Source: Agarophyton chilense | Taxonomy: Eukaryota; Rhodophyta; Florideophyceae; Gracilariales; Gracilariaceae | Assembly: GCA_030374765.1 (NCBI GenBank) | Contig: JARGXX010000068.1 | Coordinates: 1,240,001 to 1,304,000, forward strand | DNA length: 64,000 nucleotides | Direction of reading: 5' to 3' | Part shown: piece by piece, positions 20,674 to 30,909 of the stretch | Position numbering within the stretch: position 1 is the first letter of the stretch | How the letters are laid out: every line of letters begins with the position of its first letter | Made by a program: the position numbers and the translations under genes | The notes under the pieces: generated by a model | Seen by the model: only the letters and a program-made list of their open reading frames with translations | Databases searched by the model: none | Told to the model about the DNA's origin: nothing

Positions 20674-22475
20674 GGTGCTTTCACACTTCTGCTACCCACG
20701 CCAGAAAGAAGCCATTGCCCACAGCATCTGGCTTTTACGGACAATTGGTGCCACTTCTTGGTGAGTGTTGCACGTCCGTTCTTGCTTGATAACAATTGCA
20801 ATTCGGTTGCGTGCATGTACTCATTGCATAGCCTGTTCCTACTCAAAAGATTAAGGTGGTACATGCTTTAAAATGTGCCAAGCGGACGTGGACTCACCCC
20901 GCTTCCAACCAGGGACTTTCTCATCCGCTAAGAAACTGCAAAGAAGCGAATCGCTTTTGTTAGCGATAACCATTCGTACCCAACACATCCGTCGTAACTG
21001 TACCGTCACTTAATGGCTAAAATCCCTTTCACCGTTGCAGAGAAGCGACAAGAATTAAGTGGCCGTCAAGGTCGACGAAGAAAAGAGTAGACTTCGATTG
21101 CCGACTTGTGATTTGTTGTACAGTGTTTAAACCGCTAATCGCTACCCATCTAAAAGATTTTAGGATTTAACTGAGAAACCCAAGCCAGCAGGACTGTCTT
21201 GCTCCGTCCCTACTGTATTCTGAGTGCTGGCTTGTCTGTCACGCAGGTCTTATCCCTCTTCTCATTATGGAACACAACTCACTCCAGGCAATATCCTTAG
21301 TTTTCCGAAACGGCCAATGGCTTGGAATTCTTCAGCTGGAAATGCCGCACATCGACCAACGCTTTGATTGAGGCTGGTAACCTCCGATTGAAGTCATGCG
21401 TTGCAACATCACGAATAAACAGAAAGCTGAGCCATACACCATGTGACACGAATAAGCCTAGAGCTTTACGTCGAAACCCAGGATGATGGGCGCATTTCGG
21501 CTTGGTGCACATCCTACTGGGTATTCGATGGATACTTGCGATGAAATGTTAGAGCTCTTTTGAAGAACCCACAGTCACGACACCGTGTAGGTAACCCCTA
21601 ACCCTTAAGCTTAAAGACCTTTTCAGCCGTGCGTTCTCCGCGGGAAAAGCCATGGATTGCTCTGAACACCAAGTGTTTCGCACCACCCATGATGAGATGA
21701 GGGCATTTTGACGGAGACATTAACACATACTACCACCAAGCATACCGAGTCGAGATTCACGATACCCACTCAACGTTTGGGCTAAACTCGAGACTTCGGT
21801 ACGCATCTGAGATATGTCATCTCCGTCTTGCATCACTGTCACTCTGCACCCTGTCACGGCACAATTGTCACGCTTGTGAATTGTCGCTGGAAAAAGAAAC
21901 ATGTCTATGGCGCGGTTTGCGAGCCTTTAGCTACTGTAGAGACATCTTGCGGTGACACCAACTGTTTGCCAAAACATGAAGAGTTCATAGAGAAATTCCG
22001 GTGAGAGTCAGAGAAACTCCTTATCGCGTTCGTTTCGGTGCGAAATCCACGACTGAGCAAACTGTGCTCTGGTCCTCACAAACATAAGAAGACGAAATGC
22101 GCAACGCTCCTTCCCAAGCGGTGTATTTCTCTTCCTGACAGTGGCCCTTGCTTGACATACACGACGTAAAATGTCCCCACAGAGCATTGACGAATGTAGG
22201 GGAGTGTGACACAAAGGACCAACTCCTGCTTCAAGCACTAACATGTGGCCCCGCACTGTTCCACATTGGGCGGTAGATGCGAGAGAATTATGCTAGTTAC
22301 AATATGCAAAACCGTTATGTGCCATCTACTTTTGTTTCCTTCACGACAGATTAATACGGTCCCAAGCTATCTACGCATAGAGGACTCACCACGTTTTGCG
22401 CTGTAATTGTTCGTGTCGTCATCCGAAGGAGTCCACGTAGGGCAACGCAGTTGAAAAGATTAAAAACTCTACTTC
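20674..22475. other. Intergenic region upstream of paralogue B and downstream of the GT61 gene
   Basis: 1.8 kb without a convincing gene. A 71-codon minus-strand frame at 21297-21512 (CTKPKCAHHPGFRRKALGLF...) starts with an ATG and looks mildly protein-like, but no family can be supported. Confidence 0.4.
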
Positions 22476-24251
22476 TTACCCAAATTGATACATGCTGCCT
22501 TCTTTTCGCAGAGGTATATTGCCATCTGGAAACGCTCGGTGCAGCGCTGTGATGTACATGATAGAATTCTCAAGTCGCTTGTAAATTAGGTCTCGATCTG
22601 ATTCGGAAAGGTATATAACCGACTCGCGATACTTCATAAAACAAGTTGCCTCCTCAAAGCTACAGTTCCGTTCATATCCGCGTTCAGGTTCATGAAAACT
22701 ATATCTCAATCCAGAGTTACCTCCGCTGGCATAATAGTATCGCACATATCGCCAAGGAAAGATCTCAAAAAGTGCCCCGCCCACAGGCATAAAAACGGAG
22801 TTCACCATGTTCGCGCCATGTATTCCAACAGCCATTCCTATGGATTGCACTTGGTTCACCTGTTCTTTAAATGACATTGCGGCACTCGTGTGGATGTGTC
22901 TATACTCCATACCATGCTTTACGCAGAGCTCTTCCAGAGTGCTTTCCAGCCAAATCCTGCCGCTTGGAGTGAGTCGACGCTTTGATCGCGGAGACCTCTC
23001 TAGGAAGCCCACTCTACGCGGGGGTAGGGAAATGTGGTCAAACTGCTCAATACCGTCTACCACAGACGTAGCGAGAGAACCTAGACTGTTCTCGGTAAGC
23101 ACAGCATTTCGTAGCCAGAGCGCGTCTCGCGGAATTACGGGCCAATGTGAATCAGAAACCAGCTGTTCGGGCCGCCATACAGGAGTATCGTTAAGAAAGG
23201 GGAAGGCATCAATTCTTGCTTCTCGGCCGAGCAGAATGGCTCTCTGAATGCACTGATAGTCTCGGAGATAGTCGTAGCGCAACTTGGAGACGCGAATAGT
23301 TTTGCCAACCTGGCGTTGGAGATATGGCAAAGTGCTATTTCGTATTCCAACATGCCAGTGTTGATTGTACTTGTAGCCAGAACGGAAGAAAACATCAATG
23401 TCTTTGACTTGGTCGGCATCCGGTACAAAAAGGTGGAGATTGCGAATAACATACATGATGAAGTTCCAAACACGGTTGTAGTGACAGATATTGTAAGACC
23501 AATTGTACTTTGGTACGATGATTGCGAATTGTGATTTCCATTCTACGGCGTGATGCCTGGGGTTTGTATACGTCTTTTTCTCGACGAACTGTTGCCATAG
23601 TTTCCATGAGTAGAATACTTCATTGCCATACATGGCTCCAACATAGTGAGTTCGAAAGGCTGCGCATGACTCATTAAGACCAACGTCAGAAGCTTCGTGC
23701 AGCTGTTCATGAGATACGGAGAGCACCTGACATCTAGAGGATCCGCGTGGCTCAAAAGATAACAAACTTCTCATGCTTCTACCATACAGGCACACCGGGC
23801 GCGCCGAGTAACACAGGGCTCTACTATTCATTTGCCAAAACGAAGCAGGATCACCTCGGTGCAGAGTTCTATTGACAGCGTCAGGCAAGCCCAGGGAGAA
23901 GCATCGCTCAGACCCAGTGGCATACAACGAGGGCGCAGGCGGATTTTGCTCTGGCGGGAAGTTTCGGTGCTCATGGCGCCACAAATTGACTGAGGATTCT
24001 ATGCGCTGGAGTCGCTGCGGTGCGTAATGGAGTGAGTGAGAGGCGGATCGAGAGGATGGAGAGGGCACAACATCCGGGTATGTTAAGTGGTACCAAAAAT
24101 AAAACTGGCGAAAAGCGACTGCCAAACTCGAAACGATGCATACGGCAGCAACATAGGAAAGAAAGCGCAAAGAGAGGCGCGGGGAGCGTTTGAGTGGTAG
24201 AAACAGTCGACTGGCCTTGGCACGAGCGCGAAAGCGCAGATTGGCGGCCAT
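22476..24251 (-). CDS. GT61-family glycosyltransferase, type II membrane protein
   Basis: 591 residues. The N terminus MAANLRFRARAKASRLFLPL is basic and is followed by one membrane span (about residues 28-50, YVAAVCIVSSLAVAF), then a lumenal domain, as in Golgi type II enzymes. The C-terminal half carries the GT61/DUF563 signature GMAVGIHGANMVNSVFMPVG followed by FEIFPWRYVRYYY. A block with FERSPRSKRRL-like basic residues precedes it. Several N-x-S/T sites (NRTLH, NESC, NWSY, NSTL) fit a lumenal location. GT61 members transfer xylose, arabinose or GlcNAc to glycans in other organisms; the donor here is unknown. I chose the ATG at 24251; the frame upstream is open but has no ATG. Confidence 0.8.
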   Translation of the reverse strand: MAANLRFRARAKASRLFLPLKRSPRLSLRFLSYVAAVCIVSSLAVAFRQFYFWYHLTYPDVVPSPSSRSASHSLHYAPQRLQRIESSVNLWRHEHRNFPPEQNPPAPSLYATGSERCFSLGLPDAVNRTLHRGDPASFWQMNSRALCYSARPVCLYGRSMRSLLSFEPRGSSRCQVLSVSHEQLHEASDVGLNESCAAFRTHYVGAMYGNEVFYSWKLWQQFVEKKTYTNPRHHAVEWKSQFAIIVPKYNWSYNICHYNRVWNFIMYVIRNLHLFVPDADQVKDIDVFFRSGYKYNQHWHVGIRNSTLPYLQRQVGKTIRVSKLRYDYLRDYQCIQRAILLGREARIDAFPFLNDTPVWRPEQLVSDSHWPVIPRDALWLRNAVLTENSLGSLATSVVDGIEQFDHISLPPRRVGFLERSPRSKRRLTPSGRIWLESTLEELCVKHGMEYRHIHTSAAMSFKEQVNQVQSIGMAVGIHGANMVNSVFMPVGGALFEIFPWRYVRYYYASGGNSGLRYSFHEPERGYERNCSFEEATCFMKYRESVIYLSESDRDLIYKRLENSIMYITALHRAFPDGNIPLRKEGSMYQFG

Positions 24252-24809
24252 AAAAAGCAAGCGTGAGGGGAAGCGCGCGCGTATGGCAGCGACGGGGCGG
24301 TGGGCGCAGAAGACAAACAAAGCGCGGGGAAGGCGCCAGGAAACGAGGAACAGGCTCAAGCGGAATGAGTGAAGATAAGTTGGGCAATAAGGTGAACTGT
24401 TTTCTTCGATAGCCGCTCAATGGCGGGGTGACGAATGACGAACGCCAAACAGGACGGAACAGCGATGACGACAGAAACAGAACGCCGCATGGTGCACTGC
24501 ACCACGTGCACCAAACCAACAGGAAATCAATGACCATTCCACCTGCCACGTGCCACACACCGAGCGCATGCGCTTTCCAGCGGCGTGGCCAGCGCGCACA
24601 CGTGCGCTCGAGCTGCACGCCTTCTGACTCGCGTGCGACGTCGTGCGTAGATAGCGGCGCGCACGTGTCGCGTCATCGCCCCGCCGCCACCGCACTCTTG
24701 GCAGATACCACAGCTTCGCTTTCGCCGCCATCATTGCTTGGGCACGCATGGGGCGCCTCCGTCGGCGTGCGCTAGCAAATGGTACCTGCCTTTCGTCTGT
24801 GACTTCACC
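24252..24809. other. Divergent promoter region (GT61 / NAK kinase)
   Basis: 558 bp, GC-rich, between two head-to-head start codons. It contains CACGTG-type motifs (GCACCACGTGCACC near 24499, CCACGTGCCAC near 24545). No gene. Confidence 0.45.
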
Positions 24810-26465
24810 ATGTTCAAGTCTCTTCTCAAGGCGGCACAGTCGCTGGAGCGCGGCATGGACTCCGCTTTCTCCAATGCCCCGGCCTCGCACACCGCCTTCA
24901 AGAACGCCACTCTGGACTTTGCACCATTTTCTGTGCGACTTGGCTCCGTCTTTGCGGAGGGCGGCTACTCTTTCATTCACGTTGCCACGCCGCTTTCGTC
25001 CAATGCCCCCTCCAACGCCAGGTTTGCAGTCAAGCGTATGTCCTGCACTGAACAAGAATCCAAACGCCAGGCTCATATTGAAATTGATTTTCTGCGAAAG
25101 CTTCCCGCCCATCGCAACCTTGTCAAGTTCTACGACGCAATCTTTCATCAAGGCCACGCCTTTTTGCTCTTTGAATTGCTTGATGGAGGCACTTTGCCAG
25201 AAATCCTGTCGCGTTCCAATCTAACTTCCCAGAAAAAACTTACCATTCTCGTAGATGTCACATCTGCCGTTGTTCACCTGCATTCTCAGCAACCTCCTAT
25301 ATTCATCCGAGACGTCAAGCTGGAGAACGTGTTATACGATCGACTACAACGCTGTTACAAGCTGTGTGATTTCGGAAGCGCTACTCAGCACACGTGCTGC
25401 CCTGTATCGCGTGCTGATATTCTGGCACTCGAAGAAGAAATCGCAAACAACTGCACCTCCATGTATCGCGCGCCAGAGTTGGTTGATCTGTATTCGAAGC
25501 CCTTCATCTGCGAACGCGCTGATGTGTGGTCCTTGGGTTGCATTTGGTATGCGCTTTTGTTTGGTTCACTTCCCTTCGATGGCTCTTCGTCGCTGCAGAT
25601 CACCACCGGTTTGGCCAGCATTCCTACCCAACCAACGTATCCACACCAATTTATTTCTCTGTTGGAAAAAATGCTCGTCGTCGATCCGGCACATCGATAT
25701 GATTCATTCCAAGTTCTAGAACACCTTCACCGTATCCTTGGTCGACAAACCGATCCTCAAGTGATCAGCGTTGGAAATGAGCTTCGAAGGCGCAGGTTCG
25801 ACGACTTTGGGATCGATGCCACCTCGCGTGCCGCAGTTGAATCTGGAAGCGCTGTATCACATTCCAAGGAGCTCGAGGAGTCAGATTCATGTGGACCTGT
25901 ACAACCAGTATCTCAATCACTCATTGGCGACTTGGACGAACTGTTATCTGTTTCAGAACGCCCGACGTCGGATACTAAATCTGTGAATGACAAAGGTATC
26001 AATAGCGGATGGGCAGATTTTGGTGCCGCTTTTACCAAGCCGGCTACGGATAGGGTGTCGAAAATGGCTTCAACTGCGTCGTCAAATTTCTTCCTTCCAG
26101 AGCTTGCCATGTCTACATCGAGCCAAAAGCCGAAAGGGACCTGTACACGAGCAACAGCAGGTCCTCCGCAGAGCGTCGACATTAGACCCGGAGGAGCCTA
26201 CGAGAGAAACTTGTCGCGGCGTTCACCCGGATACGAGCCGTCGTCTACAAGTACGGTTCCAGTGCTTACTAGGAATCAGGGAGAAGGAGCACCCTTGGTA
26301 CCATCATTGATCGACCTTTCAGACTTTACGCCGTCCCCGAACGTATCCTCCATTCCACTGAGAGAGCAAGTGCCTGGTCGCGGTGCTACAACGCATCAGC
26401 AGCAGCCGCAAGGGCAAGAAAGTGGCAAAGCGGCAAACTTTGAGGACTTGATTGACTTTGGGTGA
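24810..26465 (+). CDS. NAK-family Ser/Thr protein kinase (AAK1/GAK/Ark1-like)
   Basis: 551 residues. The kinase domain spans about residues 45-310. It has a glycine loop region GSVFAEGGYSFIHVA, catalytic Lys in FAVKRMSC, the catalytic loop RDVKLENVLYD (HRD-type with Ile before Arg), DFGSA, SMYRAPELVDLYS and DVWSLGCIWYALLFGSLPF. The GGYSF pattern and DVKxENVL loop match the numb-associated kinase family, which phosphorylates clathrin adaptors and controls endocytosis and trans-Golgi traffic. The C-terminal 240 residues are Ser/Pro-rich and acidic, with short hydrophobic-acidic motifs (GWADFGAAF, LIDLSDF) and end in FEDLIDFG; such motifs often bind adaptors or clathrin. The ATG at 24810 has context TTCACCATG. 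It is convergent with the coiled-coil gene. Confidence 0.88.
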   Translation: MFKSLLKAAQSLERGMDSAFSNAPASHTAFKNATLDFAPFSVRLGSVFAEGGYSFIHVATPLSSNAPSNARFAVKRMSCTEQESKRQAHIEIDFLRKLPAHRNLVKFYDAIFHQGHAFLLFELLDGGTLPEILSRSNLTSQKKLTILVDVTSAVVHLHSQQPPIFIRDVKLENVLYDRLQRCYKLCDFGSATQHTCCPVSRADILALEEEIANNCTSMYRAPELVDLYSKPFICERADVWSLGCIWYALLFGSLPFDGSSSLQITTGLASIPTQPTYPHQFISLLEKMLVVDPAHRYDSFQVLEHLHRILGRQTDPQVISVGNELRRRRFDDFGIDATSRAAVESGSAVSHSKELEESDSCGPVQPVSQSLIGDLDELLSVSERPTSDTKSVNDKGINSGWADFGAAFTKPATDRVSKMASTASSNFFLPELAMSTSSQKPKGTCTRATAGPPQSVDIRPGGAYERNLSRRSPGYEPSSTSTVPVLTRNQGEGAPLVPSLIDLSDFTPSPNVSSIPLREQVPGRGATTHQQQPQGQESGKAANFEDLIDFG

Positions 26466-26801
26466 CCACAAGTGCAAGAAGGAGCATGTTCATTTTCGAT
26501 TAGTAACTCATTTTCTTAATCAAGTTATGTAGACCGTATTGGCTGAATGAAGTTGGTTGGGAGAAGTCTACGCTCTGCATCAAAATGAAGTTGGAATGGA
26601 ACTGCGACGCACGGTCTCCAACCGAACCTATAATATCTCTAAACTTTTGAAATCTGCCTTATGGGGAATCCGGCGCGCAATCGGAAGCATACTATCGCAC
26701 AGAGAAGCACATGTGGCAGAGACAAGATGTAGTGCGCACTGGAGAAAAGTGCGTGACGGGCACAGATGCAAATGGCAACCACGAGCATGGGGGGGGGGGA
26801 C
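26466..26801. other. Convergent 3' region
   Basis: It contains a G9 run near 26790 next to the stop codon of the coiled-coil gene. No gene. Confidence 0.5.
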
Positions 26802-27710
26802 TCACTCAGCGGCTTCCAACTCGGCGAGCTCGCCCTCCAGTTTTTTGATTTCTTGCTCGACAAGAGTGATTTTCCTCTCCAAAAAAGCGATGAGTTCAAT
26901 TTCCTTGCTGGGCTCATCGTCCATATCGGCGAGCGTCATCTTAGCAAACTCTTGAACGGCTGCGTTGTAAGCTCTTGCAAGCTCCTCGGCCTCACGCTCT
27001 TTCCGAAGCTTCTCCTGCAATACTCGTTCTCTTTCCTCCTCTTGTTTCTTTTTGGCGAGTATCTTTGCATCTTCCTCGGCTGTTTTTCCCCACATGGCCA
27101 ATGCGGCCTTGACGTTTCCGGCATGCTCGACCTTGGTGGTGCGTTCAGCCTCGGAACCGTCCCTGGCTGCGTTCATAAGCACACTTCCTTGGAGCTCCTT
27201 GACATCGACACGCACAGAACTTCTGGCATTTTCCTTCTTGATGACAAGCTTGCGTTGATTCTTTGCCCAGCTCGGAATGTCAGAGCCATCTTCAACGACA
27301 ATTTCAGAAGGGCCAGAGTCAGCGGCGCCGCTGGAAGCGCGCGCACCAGCTTTGGTTGCAGATGGTGCATCACTGTATGCAAAATTCTTCTTGGCAGCGG
27401 TGATGTCGCCACGGACGTGGACTTTGGTCTTTTCTACCTTGCGCTCGTCGATGCCTTGGTTCCAGCGACTCGCCAGAGACGACACGGCGTTTGCGGTGGA
27501 ACGAACGTGAGCCTTTGGAAGTTCCTTTTCTTTGTCCTCCAGGTCGGCGATGGCGGAGAGGTAACGTTGCTGGATGCTGGAGATGGTGGCCTTTGATTTT
27601 GGTCGCGCGGCACGTTCTTTTGCGTGCTTGACCTTTTTGCGAAGGACGTCGAGCTTTGCCTCGCGGTCGGCGAGGTTGTCGCGCAGGACGTCGACGGACA
27701 TGGTGGCCAT
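26802..27710 (-). CDS. Coiled-coil protein of unknown function
   Basis: 302 residues starting MATMSVDVLRDNLADREAKL. Residues 5-60 form a charged helix (LDVLRKKVKHAKERAAR). The middle (about 100-160) is Ser/Ala-rich with an acidic patch IVVEDGSDIPSWAKNQRKLV. Residues 200-300 are strongly heptad-like, with EEERERVLQEKLRKEREAEE and ITLVEQEIKKLEGELAELEA near the end. This indicates a largely alpha-helical, probably cytoplasmic or cytoskeleton-associated protein. No catalytic motif is seen. Codons further 5' are Pro/Ser runs with no ATG supporting them. The 5' region holds long G/C homopolymers (27735-27770). Confidence 0.75.
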   Translation of the reverse strand: MATMSVDVLRDNLADREAKLDVLRKKVKHAKERAARPKSKATISSIQQRYLSAIADLEDKEKELPKAHVRSTANAVSSLASRWNQGIDERKVEKTKVHVRGDITAAKKNFAYSDAPSATKAGARASSGAADSGPSEIVVEDGSDIPSWAKNQRKLVIKKENARSSVRVDVKELQGSVLMNAARDGSEAERTTKVEHAGNVKAALAMWGKTAEEDAKILAKKKQEEERERVLQEKLRKEREAEELARAYNAAVQEFAKMTLADMDDEPSKEIELIAFLERKITLVEQEIKKLEGELAELEAAE

Positions 27711-28670
27711 GTCGCCGGAGACGGTGTGGATTGGGGGGGAGCGGGAAGAGGGGGGGGGGGGGGGGGAGCGGCGCGGGGAAGGTGCGGACGGGCACTGGAG
27801 TTCTGAAAGAAGGCGTTGCACGGGGAAATGGGACACGGAAAGGGAAAGGGGGGGAGCGTTTTTGCAAAGTGTAAGGGGGGGAGTTGGGCCGGGGGAGGTG
27901 TTGGTGCGGCAGGCGCGAATTGATGTTGAGATGCTGTGATCAGAGGTTTGTGACACCACACGCTTCAATTGGACTCCAACCAAAAATGCGTGGCGCGCGC
28001 CGACTCGTATGTTTTGGAACCATTTTTGGTAATTTCTCGTTCTTTTTTGTTTTTGTCTTTTTTGGGGATGGAGAGAGGGCAAAAGCGCCACAAGTGACAG
28101 GTGGCAATCTATTTTTGAGGCGGCGTGTGCTATTTTCGACGCAGAAGAAAGGGCTACACTGTAAGGCGACAGTGGTGCGATGCGGCGGAGGCGGCGGCAA
28201 GCAATTTTTTGCGCTTGAAGGGTGGTAATCGGCGGGGCAAGAAAGTAGCTCTTTCGTTTGACGTGCGCCGCACGTGCGGACGCGCGCGTTGCGTTCCGCG
28301 CGCGTTTGCGTTCCGCGCGCGTTTGCGCTTGGGCGACGCTGCAGCGCGTGACGGGAAGGTGTAGGCAGCAGAGTAGATAGACAGCGCTCTCCGCCGTGAG
28401 GCGGCACTGCCGCGGCGGCGCTTAACCAAGCACGCGCGCGGCACGCACAGCTACTCAGCCGCCGTGCGCACCACAGGCTTGTTGCAGACGTCGGGTTTTT
28501 TTTTTTTTTTATGCTAGCAAGTGCTAATCCCCCTTACCGAAAGGCATGCAAAGCCAAAAGGTAAGCACCCAACGCTGCCTAGCTAACCTTGAACGTACCG
28601 CTAAATCCCTACTAAAAAAGCATCATTTTGGCAATGGCAAATGAGCATAAACACACGTCATAAAAGCTTT
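27711..28670. other. GC-rich intergenic region with tandem repeat
   Basis: It holds a run of G11 near 27750, a 17-bp tandem repeat (28281-28330) and a T14 tract near 28497. It includes the promoter of the coiled-coil gene. No gene. Confidence 0.5.
28281..28330. repeat. Three tandem copies of a 16-17 bp CG-rich unit
   Basis: The units are CGCGCGCGTTGCGTTC, CGCGCGCGTTTGCGTTC and CGCGCGCGTTTGCGCTT, with only small differences. They lie about 0.6 kb upstream of the coiled-coil start codon. Confidence 0.8.
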
Positions 28671-30315
28671 CTACTTGCGCCCAAATACCCTCAACAAACG
28701 TTTCACACCCTTTGTTGTAGAAGACGCCGTGCTGTGCCGGTCGCCCCCATCGCTCCCCGACACAGAGCCGTCCTGCCCGCCGCTCACCAGCCTGGTGAGC
28801 CACGGCGCGCGTTTGACGGCCGTGTTCCTACCGTTGGTTGTAAAGTCAATGAAATCGTCGCGTTGCAAAGAAATGTTTTTGACCATTCGCCGTGCTTCAA
28901 ACTCGGGCACCGCCACCATCTGCGCCTGAGCGCCCATGTTGGTGGTGGTGGCAGCAGCAGCAGCACCGCGACTCGGCGCTGCTGAGGGGCGGGCATCCAC
29001 GCGGTCCGCGCGCATGCTTCTCAGTCTGGCGCTGCTGCGTCTGGTAGAAAAACACGAGATGGAGGAGAAGGAGCCCATGCGTTGCTCAATCACATCTTCG
29101 TCGTGCACAGCTGGTGAGTGCTCGCCACGGCGCGTACCAGCAGCACGTCTGGCCGATGGGCTTCGAAAAAAAGTGAGACGCAGGCGCGATGGACGTTTGG
29201 ACGGCGCGGAATCGACTGGGTGACATCCGTTGAGAATGTGCTGTTGCAGTGCGTCGGCATTGCACGGTCTGCTGAGCGGCATGGTGCGCGCTTTTGAGTT
29301 GGATGGGTTGGGACGCTGACGATCGGGGGTGGTGTTAGATGAGGATGGAATGGGTGCCAACGAAGAGTGCAGTTGTTGTTGTTGTTGTTGTTGTTGTTGT
29401 GGATGCAATGGGATGTGAGGCAGCGCTGATCCAAACGAGGCTAGTTGTACTGCTTGTTCTTCTTCGACTGGCTCTGCGCCGTCGATGTTGAACTCATCAC
29501 TTGGATGTTCGTCGTCAGAAGAGTCCAGCACACCCGACGCGGTGGAGAGCTTGGCGCTGCCGTCGACACGAATGAGTTTTCTCGACTCGAGATAGTGGTC
29601 GGACGAGCCGGAGGAAGACGAAGAAGACAAAGAAGAGGACGAAGACGAAGAAGTGGAGGAGGGCGAGGGCAAGGGCGAGGCTGAAGGGGCCGAGTCAGTA
29701 AGCACATCGTCGGAAGAGTTGAGAAAGGAAAACGCACCGCCAGAGGGCAGTGAGTTGAGCTTGGTGTTGAGGCGCGTGCAGCGGGCGAGTTGATGGTGAT
29801 CCAGATCGAGCACGTGCACGCTGGACACGCGGGCGGACTGAATGGTGCCATTGTCGCTGTCCGAGTCGGAGGAGTGGGCTGGGTGGTCCCGCAGCACAGG
29901 CGGCGGCAACGGCGACGACGCAGCGTCAGCAAAACACCGCGGGCGTCGTCGATCAGGCGGACGCAACACGACCTCGTGCGGCGGGATTCTGGTCTGTGCG
30001 GCGGGCGGCAGCGGGGGGGGTGGGGGTGGTGGTGGTGGCGACGGCGACGATGGTGACGACGGCGACGACGGCGGCGACGGCGGCGACAGCGACGACGGCG
30101 ACGACGGCGACGGCGATGGGGAGGCGTGCACGGCGGGGTGAACGACGGGGTGAAGCACGGGCGGGGGGGGGTGCGATGGCTTGGCGAAGACGCGCGCGTG
30201 CGGAAGGGAGGTGGGAGACGAGGAGGTGGGGGGGGACGCGCCTAGTACGATGAGATGATCGGAAAAGCCGACGCCCTTGACGGCTCGGGCGGACGGGGAC
30301 GGCAGCGAGGCACGC

Positions 30316-30317
<2 letters not shown>
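28671..30317 (-). CDS. Ser/Pro-rich low-complexity protein with polyglutamine
   Basis: 548 residues starting MRASLPSPSARAVKGVGFSD. The first third is Pro/Ser repeat (encoded by GACGGC-type repeats at 30030-30120), then acidic Ser patches (HSSDSDSDN), poly-Ser (about residues 220-245) and a run of nine Gln (about 300). The C-terminal 130 residues are more ordered: MVAVPEFEARRMVKNISLQR, DDFIDFTTNG, and a basic tail GVKRLLRVFGRK. The conserved-looking tail suggests a real protein, perhaps a regulatory or scaffold protein. No domain is recognised. I chose the ATG at 30317; the frame upstream is only a trinucleotide repeat and low complexity. Confidence 0.6.

Positions 30318-30348
<31 letters not shown>
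30316..30348. repeat. (ATG)11 trinucleotide microsatellite at the start codon
   Basis: Eleven ATG units on the plus strand. On the minus strand they read (CAT)11 and run into the start codon of the Ser/Pro-rich gene, so the last repeat supplies the A and T of its ATG. Confidence 0.9.
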
Positions 30349-30350
<2 letters not shown>

Positions 30351-30909
30351 GTGCGCGCGCGAGACGAAGAGCGCGGGCCGAGCTGGAAGCGTGGAGGCGG
30401 CGAGCAAAGAGCGTGTGGACAAGGCCGACGATAGTGTCGACGCGCAGCGCTGTGGTTGTTGTGGCGAGACAGAGTGCATGTATGAAGTGTACGGGCGCGG
30501 GGCGCGCGCGCGCGCGGTACGCACGGTATATTATGGTACTGTACAGGGGGATGTAATATCTAAAAAGGTGCGCGCGCCGCGCGGTAAGCGCCGTTCATGT
30601 GCGCGGCGACTCGGCGCCATGCGTCACGCGGCGCCAGGCACTGACAGACTCACGCCGTGCTTGTCGCACAATGCTTTTGAGTGGTACGGAGTGTGTTGCC
30701 ACGTCGCCCACGTCGCCCACGCTTTTCACGTAGAACACGTTGCACGCGCTGTATGTTTGGCGCCGCCAACAGAAACGCATTCACATTCCCGCGCCGCGGC
30801 GCGCCGTTGATGGCGCGTGCGCTGTGGATGGATACACACACAGATGTACAGCGGCAGCAGCAGCGCGCGTCGTCTGCACTCCGTCGCTGCGCCGCCGCCA
30901 TCGCCGGTC
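30349..30909. other. Divergent promoter region
   Basis: GC-rich DNA between the Ser/Pro-rich gene and the egghead-type gene. It holds TATATTATGG near 30528 and an alternating GC run near 30500-30514. An in-frame ATG at 30844 lies upstream of the chosen start of the next gene. Confidence 0.4.

Noticed and set aside
21297-21512. EsV-1-7-like Cys/His motif (CTKPKCAHHPGF)
   Set aside because: Only the first few positions fit; the second Cys and His spacing does not, and there is no repeat.
30318-30524. N-terminal extension of the Ser/Pro-rich protein including ten isoleucines
   Set aside because: The isoleucines are only the (CAT)n microsatellite read in frame and the residues before it are low complexity. 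The ATG at 30317 is preferred.
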